DNA of 64,000 bases, from the NCBI GenBank assembly GCA_033961575.1, contig CM066737.1:96190709-96254708 (forward strand), given 5' to 3'. The position numbers and the translations under genes were made by a program. Below, one piece after another: positions 1 through 16,545 of this stretch. The notes below the pieces were generated by a model that was not told where the DNA came from, searched no databases, and saw only the letters and a list, made by a program, of their open reading frames with translations. This stretch comes from Aselliscus stoliczkanus (Eukaryota > Chordata > Mammalia > Chiroptera > Hipposideridae). Numbering within the stretch: the first letter of the stretch is position 1; each line of letters starts with the position of its first letter.

Positions 1-2279
1 ATGGCCGACACTAAATCAATGGCTGATTTAGAACACACTGTTCAGAAAATGATTTAGCAACATATGATTTAAGAATAAAACCAATCCTCTCTTCAGCTGT
101 GTTTTATAAATAGTAGCCTAGTCGCAGGCCCCTTGGAGAGAGAATTGATCGCAGATTATGTGAACTTGCCCTTTTTTGAGGACTGTACTTGCCCTCAGAT
201 TAAAGCTCATTATCTTCTAGTTGAGTGCATAACACGTTGATATGATCACTTAGTGTGTCTGCAGAAGAGATTGAACAAGTGTATAATGCACTAGCTCTGA
301 TCCCCTGCACGTGTATTTAGAACTGTGTGAACAACAGTACATGAAAGAGAAAGCACAGGTTTGCACTTGGTGTGGTTACATCTGAATCATTTGGGCATTT
401 TTGCTGTTTAGAAAGACAATGGCAAACCTAAATCCCAGTTACTCAGACATTAAAAAAAACAAACTCTGCTTTGTGGCCAATAAAGTCCTGTGTTCCTTCC
501 TTGGAAATGTACTTTGAAGGGAGTAATAGCCCTCTTATGAGAAAGTCTAAAATTGGCCTGCCCTGTCTTAGGCATGCTAAAATGATAGAAACCTTCCCGT
601 GGTGTGACCCTGTGTGAGTCGCTTTATTCTCCTAGGTCTCAGTTTCCTCCTCTGTGGAGGATGGGGAAGTTGCACAGTACGTCCGCTAAGGTCCAGAAAG
701 GTAAGGTGCTTTTGCGAAATGCTTACCACTACAGATGTCTAAATAAGCTACATCTCTAAAAGGGAAAAGTGCTGTAGACATTTGCCTCAAATGTGACCAG
801 CTTGGAGCTTCATTTTTATAGACTTAAAGAAATGCAGGGGTCTGGGATACCATATGGAGCCTCTTCAGATCAAACCATTTCTGTTTAGATCCTGCAGATT
901 CTGCAAGTCAACAATAGAAACATCAAGGCTCACTGACGTGCAGAAGGGCCGTGCAGCAAAGTAGAGGGGCACCAACAAAGGTGTGTGGGGGGGGCGGTGC
1001 AGGGAGGTGAGTGCAGTCCGCTTAGCAGAAAAGGTTGACTGTCGTCATTGATTTGTATTGATTATTCCAACTTCCAGTCATTCCATCTATCACCCTTTCA
1101 GCCCTTTATCCCCCTGCCTGCCCTTTTACAAAGTTTCTCAGTTTCAGGACTTGCACCCACCCAAGAACTTTCTTTTCTCCTCTGTGTCTCTGAGCAGGCA
1201 TGTCTCGTAGTGAAGGCTGACTGGCACTACAAGTTGGAAGCTACAGTAAATAACCATTTCAGTGTTCTTTTCTCCTTCCTCAGCTAGGCATGGGCAGATT
1301 TTCTTTCTGGGCATCCATGCAAAAAATGCATTTAGGGCCAAACCACAAACCGCTGTACCAGCTGGCAATTTTTTTGTTAAAATGGAAACACTGTCTCTGG
1401 GTTCAAGTAGACACCTGCTTTTCCTCCACCGTGCCAGGTATTTGGGTTTAGCTCTGTGGATTTTGGTACTCAGAGCCTCCTGCCAAGAGCTGTAACTAAT
1501 AAAGCAGATCCATTTGGTGACAAGCAGCAAGATACTCCAAAATAGCATTGCCCAACTCTGCAAATCTGGAGCTGTCATTGGTTTAAAGGTATATTAACCC
1601 AACCATATAAATGTGAAAACTGTATTGATAGGGGGATATGATAAACTTATTCTAGACAACAAAAACTGCCTTACCTGGGTGAATTTAGGGGTGACTCAGT
1701 TTTAGTCCAGGAGTGATGGCCACTCCACCATGTGTCTGCTTCTGAGGCTCTGGCTTGCTTTTGCTGGCCAGAACTTTCACAAGCATGTCCTTGGGGGTGT
1801 TGGGGAGCTAGATGAGATGGCTGAAACCTCAAACCATACATAGACCCTCCCTGGAGCTACTGCTCTGCAGAAGTTCTGGAAGCCTTACTGTTTGAACAAT
1901 GCCTAAAGCTATTTCTGCCTTGGCAGCTGACCTTTCAATCAGTAGGTTTTTGTCACAATACCAGCAACATCTGCAGTGTGGATAAAATAGGATTCTGCTT
2001 GCTAATAAAATTTCTTCTATTTGATCTTAGTTTAAGAGACTATACGTCTCCGTGTGTGTGCGCGCGTGCGTGTGTGTGTGAATTCTTTCTGATAACCTTT
2101 TGTTTTAAAGATTGAAAATATGCAATGCCCATTCCCCCCCTTATCCTTTACATTTTTTTTTTATGGCAATGCCTGTTTCTTACCCTTAAAAGAGAAAGGA
2201 AAACTTTAAATTTGTTTCATGAACATAATCTCTTTGCTTTTGATAAGACCTAGGGTGAAAATATAACAAGCAGACACTA
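1..2279 (-). other. PTCHD1 3' UTR and/or 3' flank
   Basis: Sequence immediately downstream of the stop codon, so at least its right part should be 3' UTR. The 3' end cannot be placed. The only canonical poly(A) hexamer I see on the minus strand is AATAAA at 628-623, and it lies inside a MIR-like stretch (about 600-730), so it is weak evidence. A short GT/GC-alternating repeat lies at 2051-2080. No coding potential beyond short random frames. Confidence 0.55.
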
Positions 2280-3974
<1,695 letters not shown>

Positions 3975-6900
3975 CTAATCTCTTTAAAGAGAGAAATCAC
4001 CTTGGTCATGGGAAACTTACTGGGTCAAGGGAAATATAAGCAGCCCTAGTGGTGGCAGGTGACAGGTAAATGCCAATGATGTCTCCTGTGGAGAGAGAAG
4101 CCCGTGTTGGGGTGAATTATAAATGTTAATGGATAGCGAAAGGGCAGCTAGAGGAGCTAAGATCTTCACGCTCCCTTCTGGCTTAAGACAGCTGGGTGGA
4201 CTTTTGCCTATAGAAAGCCGAGTAGACGTGTGCCTGTGTCTCTTGGGGTTTATAGACATCGATAGTTTAGGGTTGTTGGTGCAGTTTGCAGAGTATCTGT
4301 TTCCCTTGGTTGGTGGAACAGTTCAGAGAACACGTCTGGCCACTCATCAGTTTGCTTATCATCCCCACGAGCCTGGCTGGAGGTCAGCACAGAGGAAGGC
4401 AGTGGACAGAGGGTTCTGAGTTACATCTCATCACCTCATTTAAGTCTGGTCAAGTGGAGGGCTTTAGGGAGAAAGAGGCACTGTATTTAATTTGAGCCTT
4501 GACAGGAACCTAAATCACAGCCTCTTTGTTTTTCTTCCTTAAGTATCAGTGCAGGAAGCAATAAATCTGAGAAACAGACGGAAGCAAAATAAGTAGGAAC
4601 AAGTTAGAGTGGACAGGAAAAATCAAAGAAGGAACAAGATTCAGATGAACTCTCCCTGCAATTGATAAAAATTCAAATTCAGGTTGAAGGTTTATGGCTT
4701 GTGTTTTGTCTTCAGGGATCTGTTTGACCAATTTTGGCTGTTCATAGATGATGTAGCAAGCAGGTGGTGCCTCTGCTGGCTTCTCTGCACTATTTGGCAA
4801 TGGTCTCTGAGGTAGAGAGTCAGATCAGTAACCTCTTTCCTTAACTAATGTCTTTGCCTCCTGGGATAGTATTCCGGTAACAGCAATACCAGAGGTACAT
4901 GAAATTTTTTGACTCCATTCTACTGCCTGAGACCACATCTAGCGTGACTTCTCTCACCTCTCCTGGTTGGAGCCAGACACTTTCTCGATGGTTCTCCCGC
5001 CCTGGGTTTCCAGGCCACTGCAACATTGAAAAGCCCACCAAAGTGATCCACTATGGCTTTCAGTAACCCCTGTCTTGGCCCTGGGATCAACAGATCTAAT
5101 TTTCTGCTTCTATGCCTTGGCATAGTCAGTCCCATTATTGAGGATAATAAAATCTTTACCCTGTGGTACAATTGTCTTGTTTTTAAAAAGGAATTTAAAA
5201 TCTCCAGCCAAGCATAATGCTGAGTGAAGTGAGTCACTGTTATCTTGTGTATACAATAACTGAGCCCTCATCTTCCCTCGTGTCCAGGCTGGTATTTATA
5301 TCTTTATTGTGAAACCTTGGCCTCAAACCTGAATACCCATTTTATAGTTATTATATAGGACTGTTTCCTCAGAGGGATTTGGCATTTATCTTAATTTACT
5401 AGGCATCATTTTACAGCCACTTTCAAAAGTCAGGTCAAGACTGTCAATTTGATAACTAGCACCATGGCCCCTATTAAATTGGAGGCACCTAAACTCCTCA
5501 GATATGCAGTAAAAGGTACACTCGCTGACTGGCATCCTGTTGTTAATTATGTTTTAGATAGTTAATGTCTAGTCTCAGGAGGGAAAACTATTAAATCTGT
5601 TTCCACTGTGTTCTCAGGAAGGACCAACTGTCCTTCGGTTAAAAGTAGCCGATCCCTTGACGATGAGGGTGAAAGGAGGATTCATATCTCCGAGGTCCCT
5701 GCACTCTGGGGAAACAACATTGACCATTTATTTCCTCTGGAACTACATAGAATAAGTTCTGATGTGCAAAGCACAATTTAGGGTTTCACTGAAAATGGCA
5801 AATGGATTTTTTTTTTTTACAGAATTTACTTGTTAGAAACAACAGTTTTAAAACAGGGGTTTAGTGCTGACTCATTAAATACAGGAAGAAAATAAGGATG
5901 GGTATAGCAGGATTAGAATTAGTCATATAGTAGAATTTAAAACAAACCTGTTTTGCAGCCCTCTTTTGAAATTGGTGTAATGTTTTACATGATCTGACCC
6001 TGACTCTAGTTAGAAAACACAGTAAGAATCCATTTCTTACCTTGATGTTGAATAAACTTAGGAGCTAATTGAGAAAAGGAATTTGAATCAGAGCTATTTT
6101 AGGTGAAAAGAGTGAGGCTTGAGGGTCCAGAATGAAAATAATCAAACTCAAAGAAAGGGGGAAGTAGGCTGTTTACTTGTCTCTTTAGTTCTGTTGCTGC
6201 ATTTTAAATGCCTTGTCCTATAGTTTGATTATTTTGATTGAGAGTCCTGGCTCTTTTCACAAATGCTCTTGGTTTTGGGGGCAGTTCCAGGGAGAATTCT
6301 GATTTGATTCTTAGGAGCAGTTGGAAACTATGCCTTTCCTTAATTCATCGTTACAGGGGTGTGTGTGTGTGCAGACACTCACAGAGGCCAGAGGAGAAGG
6401 AGGCCCCGAGGGAGAATCTGTGCTACTGATCACTTACCATTTGTTGCTAGCCCTCCTTGGCCTTGCCTCCAAAGGCCCTCCCCCAATTCCTGATAGGCCA
6501 GGATTGTTGTCTGTCAAGCCACATCTCAATAACGGATGCCTACTCTAAATGCCAAATTGGAGTTGTGTAGTGTCTTCAAAGAGCTCTTTGGATTTCAGGG
6601 ACAAATGCCTACACCATAACTGGGCCTCCTTCCTGAAGCTCAGTTTATCATGGGAGAGATGACTGCTAAGTGGGTGCCTCCCAGTGATTAACAGCCCAGA
6701 GTGCCTAGCTGGCACTAGATCTGATTCATAGCAGGGTATATGTTGAGTAGGTCAGTCTCTTACCCTAATGGAATGTAGGGCCCCCATTTCCTGGTCTAGA
6801 CTCAAGAGCCTTAGGACATGAGGAATGCCCTACACCTCGGGATGCCTTCCCTGTCCATAATTATAGGTGAATTCCCTTTGGATTGGCCTTCCAAGGGTAT

Positions 6901-9514
6901 CCTTTTACGTGCAAAGTCCTCTGGGACACATCTTCTAAAGCAGTTTCCCTTAGGTCTGGGGCATGGCACAGGCAGTAGAGATGAGGAGGCAATGAGGAAG
7001 GAATCATGAATAGGTGGATTTCACACTGACAAACTCTTTTCACAAATTTTCCTCCAGCCAGCCCGGACCTTGTCTTTTATATAGCCACTTCAGAAAGTGG
7101 GCCAGTGGAAATCAAGGAAAGGCAGGGAAGAAAGATTTAGGTAGGTTCTGTTCCTCTTGACTGTCCTCTCTTGCCAGTTGCTTCCTTTCTTTAGCATCAC
7201 CATCATCCATTGCTCCTTTAACTTTGGGGCTGAGACCCAGCAAGCAGGACTCTGAGGGCAAATCTTACAGATGTAGGCAGATACTGCATGTGGACTGAAG
7301 ATATTTGTCAGAGGTTTGGCTATGGTTTCCCCCATGTTTAAAAGGTGCCTTAAAAGCAAAAGTGTTGCCGTTTGTTTTGCATGCTAGTTATTAAGTTTTC
7401 TCTATGAAGGCAGAGCTCTATAAGATTCCTTTTGAAATCTGACCAAGGGACCTATGGCATTGGCACAAAACATCATTTCGGCAAGGGACCATTTTCCATC
7501 TGCATTGTTCTAAGCCTGTTCACAAGGACTCCCTGGTAGCTGTGCGCATGCGGGAAGCTACTGAAACAGGAAGTTCCAAACAGAGTTATCCCTTGATGAC
7601 CAGAGACCCTGTGGTGGCAATGGGAACCAGGGTTCATCATCAGAGGGTCAGGTCCACAGCTCACGACCTGGAAGTAAAAGACCGTATCATAGTGAGCATG
7701 CCAGGAACTGACCGACATCCCAGGCTATTAGCTCTCTTACAGTCACAGTATTTAAGGCTGAATAGTTGCCAAAGGGTTAAACAACGCAGACTGATTCTAT
7801 AAAATTCTGGCGATAAAGAAGCTTCTAAAATATTCACTTGTCTGTTAAAAGCACAGTCAAGATGTTTGTTTCTATTTTGATTCATTGCATGGCTGTATAG
7901 TTACATGCATATCAGTATGTGTCAAGACACACACACAGGCCCAAGTTCTAATTATGCGTGAGTGAATGCTTTGAGGCAATGTGGGCTTTTATTGAGGTCC
8001 TGGGATAAGGACCGTAGAGCTCTTCACCTGTGTTCAGACACAGTTTGTACCAGGAGTGCAGTTTCAATTTTATTAGCAGTAGACTTTGGGACTGTCATCC
8101 AGTAAAATCAAATACAAAAGGATTTAGGCTAATAATTTTTCTTCTTTTGCAAAGACTTTTATATCTTTATGTGCAGTTCACTTTCAGGCTTTGGAGCCAA
8201 TGAAGAGAAAAAACAGCCCACATGATAAATAACACTCATGGTGGATAAGTTTCAAAGGGTTAGTCCTCCAGTCATTTAGGGTGAGTCTCAGAACACTCGG
8301 AGATTGCATCTCACTCTCACCCAGGCCCTTTTCTGGGGCCTGACCAAAGCCTCCAGTGTTGTTTATAATCCACTAACGTAGGAATCCGCTAACAAATAGT
8401 TGAGAGTTAACCTAACTTTACCCCATAGATAGACTTCTGGAAAGTTGTTCATAAATTGAATCATATTTTAAATATATTTAATGGTTTTACTATCAGAGGC
8501 AGTCTGGGTGATTTGTTGATTTTTTTGGTCAATGAACAATCACAGGCAAATTGATCTATTTTGTACATTGGGATTTTGTAAGGCAGATTTGTCTTCAGTC
8601 CCAGATTCTCTCGCCTTCCTCAGCACACGCAGCCACAGCTCAGAGGCTGATGCGTTTGGGCGCTGCTCACATTTTAATCCTTCCCACTAGCAGGATTTCC
8701 TCATCCTGCCTTCCTAAAAGTAAGAAATAGGGATAGTTTGCTGATGGATGATCTTTCAGTTTCAATGAGAAAACATTTAATATCAGGAGACAGTGAAGCT
8801 TGGGCAGTGCCAAATGTCATATATGTAAGTAATATGTAAATGTAAGCAATATGTAATAAGTAATAAATAAAATGACTACATTCTTCTAGAAAATTCATAG
8901 AGTATAATGAATGCATGAGCAAAACCTGCTTAAAACATATTTTATTCTTAGATGAGCTTTACTAAGTAGCTCTTGTTTATAAAATGCTTTTCTTTGACAT
9001 CCACATACATTGAAGATTTTTTTGAGAAGAAATTTAAAGTGTATATATGTCTGAGTTGAGAACATCTATTTTCAGGGGGAAGTTCATTAATTGGGTTACA
9101 TTTACACTTTGCCAGTTATAAACATTTACTTTCTATGCTGAATTGTTTGGTTTATCATGGCCTGTTTTGTCTCACAGTTAAGAGTGAGAGTAAAGATGTA
9201 CTCTGCTTAAGTTAAGATGGATGCTCGCATCAGGGCATCTTACACACATCTTATTTTTTCTACTGGAGACTTGTCACATTTTGGTAATTCTAATCACTGC
9301 ACTGGGTTTTAATCTGAGAAAAGATTTTCCTTCACTAGAGGGCTACAAACAAGAGTCCAAGGAATGCATTTGCTTATTGCTCTTTCTTGTTTAAAAATAA
9401 GGCATTTAGATACTGTGTGTGTATATGCTCTATATAAAATCAGTGTGTACAAATGTGGCCCATAAATATATGCTGTGGCCATTGTGTAATATCTTTTCAT
9501 ATAGAAGACATGTA

Positions 9515-9760
9515 ATATATAAATATATGTACATATGGCATATCCTATTCAAATATACTTTATATATTTACATGTAAAATGTGTGAATATATACTATATA
9601 ATATATAGATAAATATGTAGTATTTATAGTCAAATATTCAAACAATATACACTACATAACATGTTATAAACGCATAAAATACATATATACACATGAATTT
9701 ATTGCATAATATATCATATTGCATATGATATATAACATAGCTAATGTGATATATGATATA
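9515..9760. repeat. AT-rich low-complexity tract (ATATA-type)
   Basis: Dense runs of TATA, ATATAT and CATATA with few G or C, in intron 2. Followed at about 9782-9823 by alternating purine-pyrimidine sequence (GCACGTGCACGCGCATG and a short CA run). Confidence 0.75.
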
Positions 9761-10711
9761 GTGTGCACCCAGATTACTTGCACACAGGCACGTGCACGCG
9801 CATGCACACACACACACACACACCCCTCAACATGATGAATAGCAGGCTGATGTGAAATGTATTTCATTGGTGAGGAAAAGAAATGCCAGTGCTCCTACAC
9901 CAGTCAATATAGAGAAGGGGCTAGTATCCCTCTCTTAGGTCCTGTCTACATTTTGGCTCTTGGATGGTAAAGAAGCCTAGGAGAAACCCAGGGTGTCCTT
10001 GACAATGACTATGAATCTACCTGTGTTGTGAACTCCTGTAGACCTATCTGGTCAAGACTCCCTGGCCCCAGCAGTGACTTTCTGAGATGCTAGACCAAAT
10101 GCAGCACCAAACTAGCTGTTTTCTCCTCATGGATTCAGTTTACCAGCGCAGTGTCCGGATGTTGCCTCCTGCTGCCTGGCCACCCAGCGTATACATACCC
10201 AGGAGATCTGGGTCAAAGAGGAGGCGCCCTTGCGTTCCTCTGCCTAACTGAGCTCTGACTTCCTGGACCTGCGCCTCCAGTCCTGTTCTTGTCTTCCTTT
10301 ATGGTAAAGAACAGAGTAACAAACATGTTTTGTTTCATCTCCCCAAACCTATTTCTCCCTACCCACCCCTTACTGTAATATGATTGGTGGAGCATAAGAA
10401 TAAAAGGCTGAGAACCATCTCCAAAACTAGATTATACCATCTCCTTGTAAATTAGTTCCATTACAAATAAGATTTTCAGAAAAGAAACTTTGAAAATATT
10501 GTATGGAGTTATCCCTTATTTTAAATCAGATGTAAACAAAAATGGGAACAACAGAACACCTATAGATCAGTTTTTTTCCCCTAGAGCCTACTGAACCTGT
10601 TAGTGATTTATATCTAAGCAGAGTATTTCTACAACACTCTGATACTCATATACTTCTATTCTTATCATGCAAATTGTCATGTTGTTGCAAACAATAGACT
10701 TCTACAATAAT

Positions 10712-10850
10712 GTATTAGGTTGAACAATAAGAAATTACCACTTTTGTAGTTCAAGAAAGGTCAGATATTGGTACCAATTTTGTAGGTCAAAAATGGTTGC
10801 ATGTTGGAAATTTCATATGGTTTGAACTTTATTATTATCTGGCTGATTCT
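10712..10850. mobile_element. Candidate palindromic MITE
   Basis: Left part reads GGTTGAACAATAAGAAATTA; the reverse complement of the right part reads GTTCAAACCATATGAAATTT. The two arms match imperfectly, suggesting an old terminal-inverted-repeat element of about 130 bp in intron 2. Family not recognised; mariner/Tigger-type is possible. Confidence 0.4.
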
Positions 10851-13800
10851 ACCCCCCTGTCCCCCCTAATGTTTCTCATGACTTTGGAAATATACCAGAA
10901 TACTTTCAGGTTTGTTTAAGTTTAGAGCAAAGATGACTGAGTTCCCATTTTTCAGTTAGAACTACATTTCTTGCACAAGAACTTATACCCCTTTATAAGC
11001 CTGTGCTCCATATACCGCATCATATTCCAGGTGGCATCAAACGAGAACAAATTCTTGGAGAACTGAACCTGATCTTCTGGTTCCTGCTGAATACAGATAA
11101 TCTTAGAATATATATCTGAACGAAGCCAAACATCCCCGCTATTATTTCCCTCCTGGCGCTTAATCACATCCTTTCTTCCTTGCCCGTCTTTGAATATGAG
11201 AGCCCTGTCTGGATAGTTCAGAAGGAAGACAGCAAGCTAGATCTGGCATTCGACCTTCTCAAAATCCCAAACATTTGAAAGGGCTTGAAGAATATATTTT
11301 TTTTCTAAAGAAGATTTTTTTTTTGTCTCAACCGATCTCCGTGACTCTTGTATCTTGATAAGTGCAAAGCAGCCCTTGTAAATTAGATTACCACATATAA
11401 ACTAATATATAAGCTGTCTTTCACCACAAATTCAGTTCTCCCCTTTTAGCTGGTCAGAATATACACGAAGCAACATACCTTCTAGATGAAGAAGGAAGAA
11501 ACCCTTCCTTCTGTTCCCTTTTATAGTCTCTAATATTCCATTCCTTTCCTGATTTGTGTCTGATCAGCAAAGCTGTGGAAATATTAACCTGTAAGGCAAG
11601 TTTGCATGTACAAAAGCTATGCCAATTTCTTAAATCCTACCCAACTGTAGGACAATGGTGGAAATCCTCATCCTTTAAAGGAAATTCCATAACGGATTAA
11701 AATGATGAGGGTCATATGTTTACAAATGGCAGTTCAAGTATCTTAATATCTGACATCAATATAGTTTGGAAATAAAGGATATCACTTAATGCATAAGGGG
11801 TATGGGTGAAATAAACTCCTCCCCAAATTACAGTAACTAAAAAATGTCAGTGAGCATTTTTAATACTGTAAACCTTTAAGGATTTCAGCTCTAAATCAAC
11901 TGATCTGACTCTTATGGACAGAGGTTTTGGCAGAAATGGGATTGTCTAATATGCATGACACTGATTAAAAACATTCTAAATCATGATGTATCTATGCTTA
12001 CATCATTGCCAAAATGATTCAGCTGTGTAGGATATATTCTTACTGCCAGCGATGTCATGTATCATCTTGGCTCGAAACACACAGTCACATCCCATTATGG
12101 CAAAATCTCCGAGTTTATCCAAATTCTTTCCTATTCTGGAATTTTGTCAGGTTAATACTGCTTGACACACGTGGTCTTAAAATTTTCCATTCTAAATCCA
12201 CTGCCATTTTGGCATTTGGCTGGATCTGGCCTTACGTGACCGGCATCACGTTGGGAATGTTTAGTTTGTTGAATTTAAAATCTATAATGTTTATCGCATT
12301 ATAGACCTATTGCCAGCCTAGGAAATGTCTGTATTAGAGCCTTTTTCTAAGATACTTTTCCTTCTAAATGAGGCCGTATATTTAAAACTTTTTATTTGAT
12401 ATTGTATTAAATAACAGAGAAAATCAAGAAGTTTTGATTAAATTTGCTCTGTTTAAGCATAGTCATTTTGTGTTAAAGACAAATTTAAAACCTGGACAGT
12501 TTATTGACTCATAGTGTAAAACCTTCTTGGTCATTTGAAATATTTATTGGCCTTTTAGGACTGGTAATCAAAACACCAGAATTAAACATTGACCCTGAAA
12601 TGCAGCATTTACAAATGTGCTCTTGCTTATATTTTATTTTACAATCAAACTCTGAGAACGAAGAGTTTATCTGAGAAATACAGCAGGGCAACAACCATCC
12701 TAAATCCAGGCACTGTTGGCTTTATGAGCCTATTAAGCACCCATTACATGGTGCAAAGTATTTATTGCAAATGGGCCTTAGCTACTAATACATAGCTTCC
12801 TTTCATGTTGTGACTAAGTAATTTGAGATCTCTTTGGGCTGAAAATGTACAGAAAGGTTGCATACTGACTGTCAGCAGGGAAAACTGCCATCAAATCAAT
12901 GCCTGTAACATTCCTCACAAATTGCAAACAAGGCAGTATCGGGCGCCTGCAGTGCATGGTCTCTTTCATCACAAATGGCAGAGTTTTCTGAATTGAACTC
13001 TGACGAAAGTTCAGTGATGCTGAGTCTCTGCAGAGTTGGGGCACGACTATTTCTGGATTTGTTTCTTTTTTTTTTTTTAAAGACCTTCCCCTGCACCAGT
13101 ACTATCTGGTTTACTCCTTTTTATGGTGACATTTACTTACAATATTTAAAGCTTCTCTAAAAAGTACAAAAACCAGTTTTTAGGAATTTTAAGGACTGTC
13201 ATTTATTTTACTTAATAAAATTAATTTAAAGATGTTTTGAATATTTCATTCTACTTGGTGAAATTGATTTTTTAGTGAAATTACTTTTAAGAAGTTTTTG
13301 AATATTACTATTTTATATTATTTAAAATTATTAAAAAGCTCTACATATGGTAACTTTATTTTACTTACTGCGATTAGTTTTTAGGGAGTTTTAAGTATTG
13401 TAGTATACTTGGAGCTCACTGGTTGCTACCTGGAGTATCATTAAACCAGGAACCACAGTCCTTTTTCTAACCCTGACATCCCTTTTTCCTCCTCACCTTA
13501 AGAACCTCACTGGTCCCTTCAGTTCACCACCCTTTTCTTATTCTTGTTTATCTTCCCCCTTCCCTGCAAAAACAATCACAACAAAGAAAACATTGTATTT
13601 TAAAAAAGAAAAGCTAAAAAAAAAAACCACATAACCGAAAACCAAAAACCAATCCTGTGACTAATCGTGAGCAAAACATCTTAATTGAAATCTTGACTCA
13701 ACCCTTTGTGGAAGCTACTAATACCCAGTGCCCTAGTCCGTACTCCCTCTTCAAGGAACAGCCCTGTATTCCACAACAGACCCACAGGTCTTGGAGTTAT

Positions 13801-14689
13801 TTTAGAGACAAATTATGCTGCCTTCCTAACAGACCAAAGTCAGGAGGAAGTGCAGCGGCCTCTTTCTCTGTGGTGTTTGGCAGTGGTGTGGAAACCAACC
13901 TGGTAAATCCGCAGCTTGCTCACACTGCACACTTTTTCACAAAAGCGACTAGTGTACGTTTATTGCCAGGTCTGAATTGCCGCAGGCCACAGAGCATCCA
14001 AGGCAGCATGGAATTCTGCAGCCTTGCAGCCCCGCCAGCCCTGCTTATCCTTTAACCAGAATGCAGCTGAAATTTCCCAAGTTTATTTTTTGCTTTTCTA
14101 CTGCCCACCCCCTCTACCCCCCCCTCCCCAAACAGGGCAATAAGACATGCTAATGAACTCAACCACAATTATTTCTCAGTCAACGAAAAGTGCCACTTCA
14201 TTTGTCATGTCAGTATCTGATTCCGAATGACATTTTAATTTTGCGAAAGGAATTGATGAGAAGTTGCCACAGAAAAGGGGGAAAGCTAACCCTGTGAATC
14301 CTTGGCCCGCAAGAACCCTGCCATCAGGCTTGCTGGGCTGCCATCTCCAACAGCAGATGGACAGGGTAACTGATGTTATACCATGACCACTATGGCTTTA
14401 TTTTTGGCATGATCTCTAACAGGAAATTCCTGCATCCCCTGAGAGAGAATATGGAGGTGGGACCTCACATCATCATTTATAAACATTCTCCTGAGTTCAT
14501 AGAAAGGAAAGGGAAAAGTTCTACTTGTCTCACTTGTTGCTTTCAAAGTTCTTGTACATGTATTATATCCTTTTGTGCGATGTTCACATCCACTCTATCT
14601 ATAGGATGGGGGTAGCAGACACTGTCTCCACCCACCCCATGTGCCCTCCCATTCACCATCCTGGGACTGACTTCTTACTGCCAATACAG

Positions 14690-15066
14690 GTTACTGGAGG
14701 GATTGCTCAAGCGGCAGGAATGTACTTGGTCCTCCCTGGGAAGTGCCAGGGTATTAATGATCCTGGGGAGAGCCCTCAATAAATCATATGCAGGGCTTCT
14801 GGGTACAACGCCCAGCTTCCAGCTTCCTGACTCCTGAAGGACCTCTCTGAGGAGCATTCCGTGTGGTCTCCCAAAGGCTCCCAGTGGGATGGAGCCCCAG
14901 GTGCCCACAGCGGTAACCTGCGCATCAACATGCCCTGAACTGTCTGCCTTCCCTGTCTCCGGTCCTCACTCCCACACTCAGGCTTCCTGGGCTCACTTCC
15001 CAAAGAAATTGCTTGTTTCTAAATCCTTGCCTCGGGGTCTGCTTCTGGGGATGCCCAACCTAAGAT
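14690..15066 (+). repeat. Interspersed repeat 3' end (old L1 3' end or LTR)
   Basis: Ends with GGGTCTGCTTCTGGGGATGC then CCAACCTAAGATA. The same ending recurs at 24065-24126, 29650-29745 and 62465-62535, so this is a dispersed family. I believe it is an ancient L1 3' UTR, but an LTR cannot be excluded. Confidence 0.5.
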
Positions 15067-15268
15067 ACTGGGGCACAGAGAAGATGATCCGCTAAATACC
15101 ACACAGCTACTTAATGGAGAACCAGAGCTGGACCCCAGGACTTTGGACTTCTGGCACATCCCCCAGAGAAGTTTGCCACTTGTTGACCCACCAGCCCTTT
15201 GTAGTGTTCGTTCTAGGACTTCTGCACAAAAGGAAGATACTATAAATGAAACAGTTGTTAGATGGCTA

Positions 15269-16000
<732 letters not shown>

Positions 16001-16080
16001 CTATAGGAGAAAATGAAAGTCAGTGTATATTACCAAAAAGAAGATGTTCTTAGGTGCTAGTAACTCTGTGGATTTAAATA

Positions 16081-16232
16081 CAGTAAAACCTTGGATTGAG
16101 AGTAACTTGATTTGCAGGTGTTCTGCAAGACGAGCCAACATTGCTAATACATTTTAACATGGTAAATGAGCGATGCCTTGCAATATGAGTAGTTTCTGGA
16201 ACGAATTATGCTCTCAAACCAAGGTATTACTG
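16081..16232. mobile_element. Tigger/pogo-type MITE with TA target duplication
   Basis: Left terminus CAGTAAAACCTTGG (16081-16094). Right terminus, read in reverse complement, CAGTAATACCTTGG (16232-16219), one mismatch in 14; similarity continues inward (ATTGAGAGTAA versus TTTGAGAGCAT). Both ends are flanked by TA. 152 bp with no coding capacity, so mobilised in trans. It lies just 80 bp inside intron 1, near the exon 2 acceptor. Confidence 0.85.
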
Positions 16233-16344
16233 TACCTGTATTTTGTGTGTGTGTGGGGCAACTCACTCATGCCATCTCCAAGCTAAAGAGGTCAAATGAA
16301 ATGTTATCACCTTACATCAGAAATAGATAGTAAGATTGCAAAGC

Positions 16345-16545
16345 ATGCTTTTGACTAGCGGTCCCCATGGTGTGGTCCCTGGACCAGCATCAGCACAACC
16401 AGGGAGCTCATCAGAAATGACAATTCCCCAGCCCCGCCTCAGACCTGGTAAATCCAAACCTCTGGGGCGGGGCCTAGAAATCTGTGTTTTCACAAGCCCC
16501 GCCCCCGCCGAGGATTCTGATATAGCTAAAGTGTGAGCAGTGCTC
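16345..16545 (+). mobile_element. MER5A-like hAT-Charlie element
   Basis: Matches the remembered MER5A consensus: GTGTGGTCCCTGGACCAGCA, then a CTCATCAGAAATG segment, a GGGGCGGGGCC segment, AATCTGTGTTTTCACAAGCC, and an ending near GATTCTGATATAGCTAAAGT. Non-autonomous DNA transposon fossil. Confidence 0.8.

Noticed and set aside
1144..1578. 144-residue minus-strand frame downstream of PTCHD1
   Set aside because: Lies in 3' UTR or flank and shows no homology to anything recognised.
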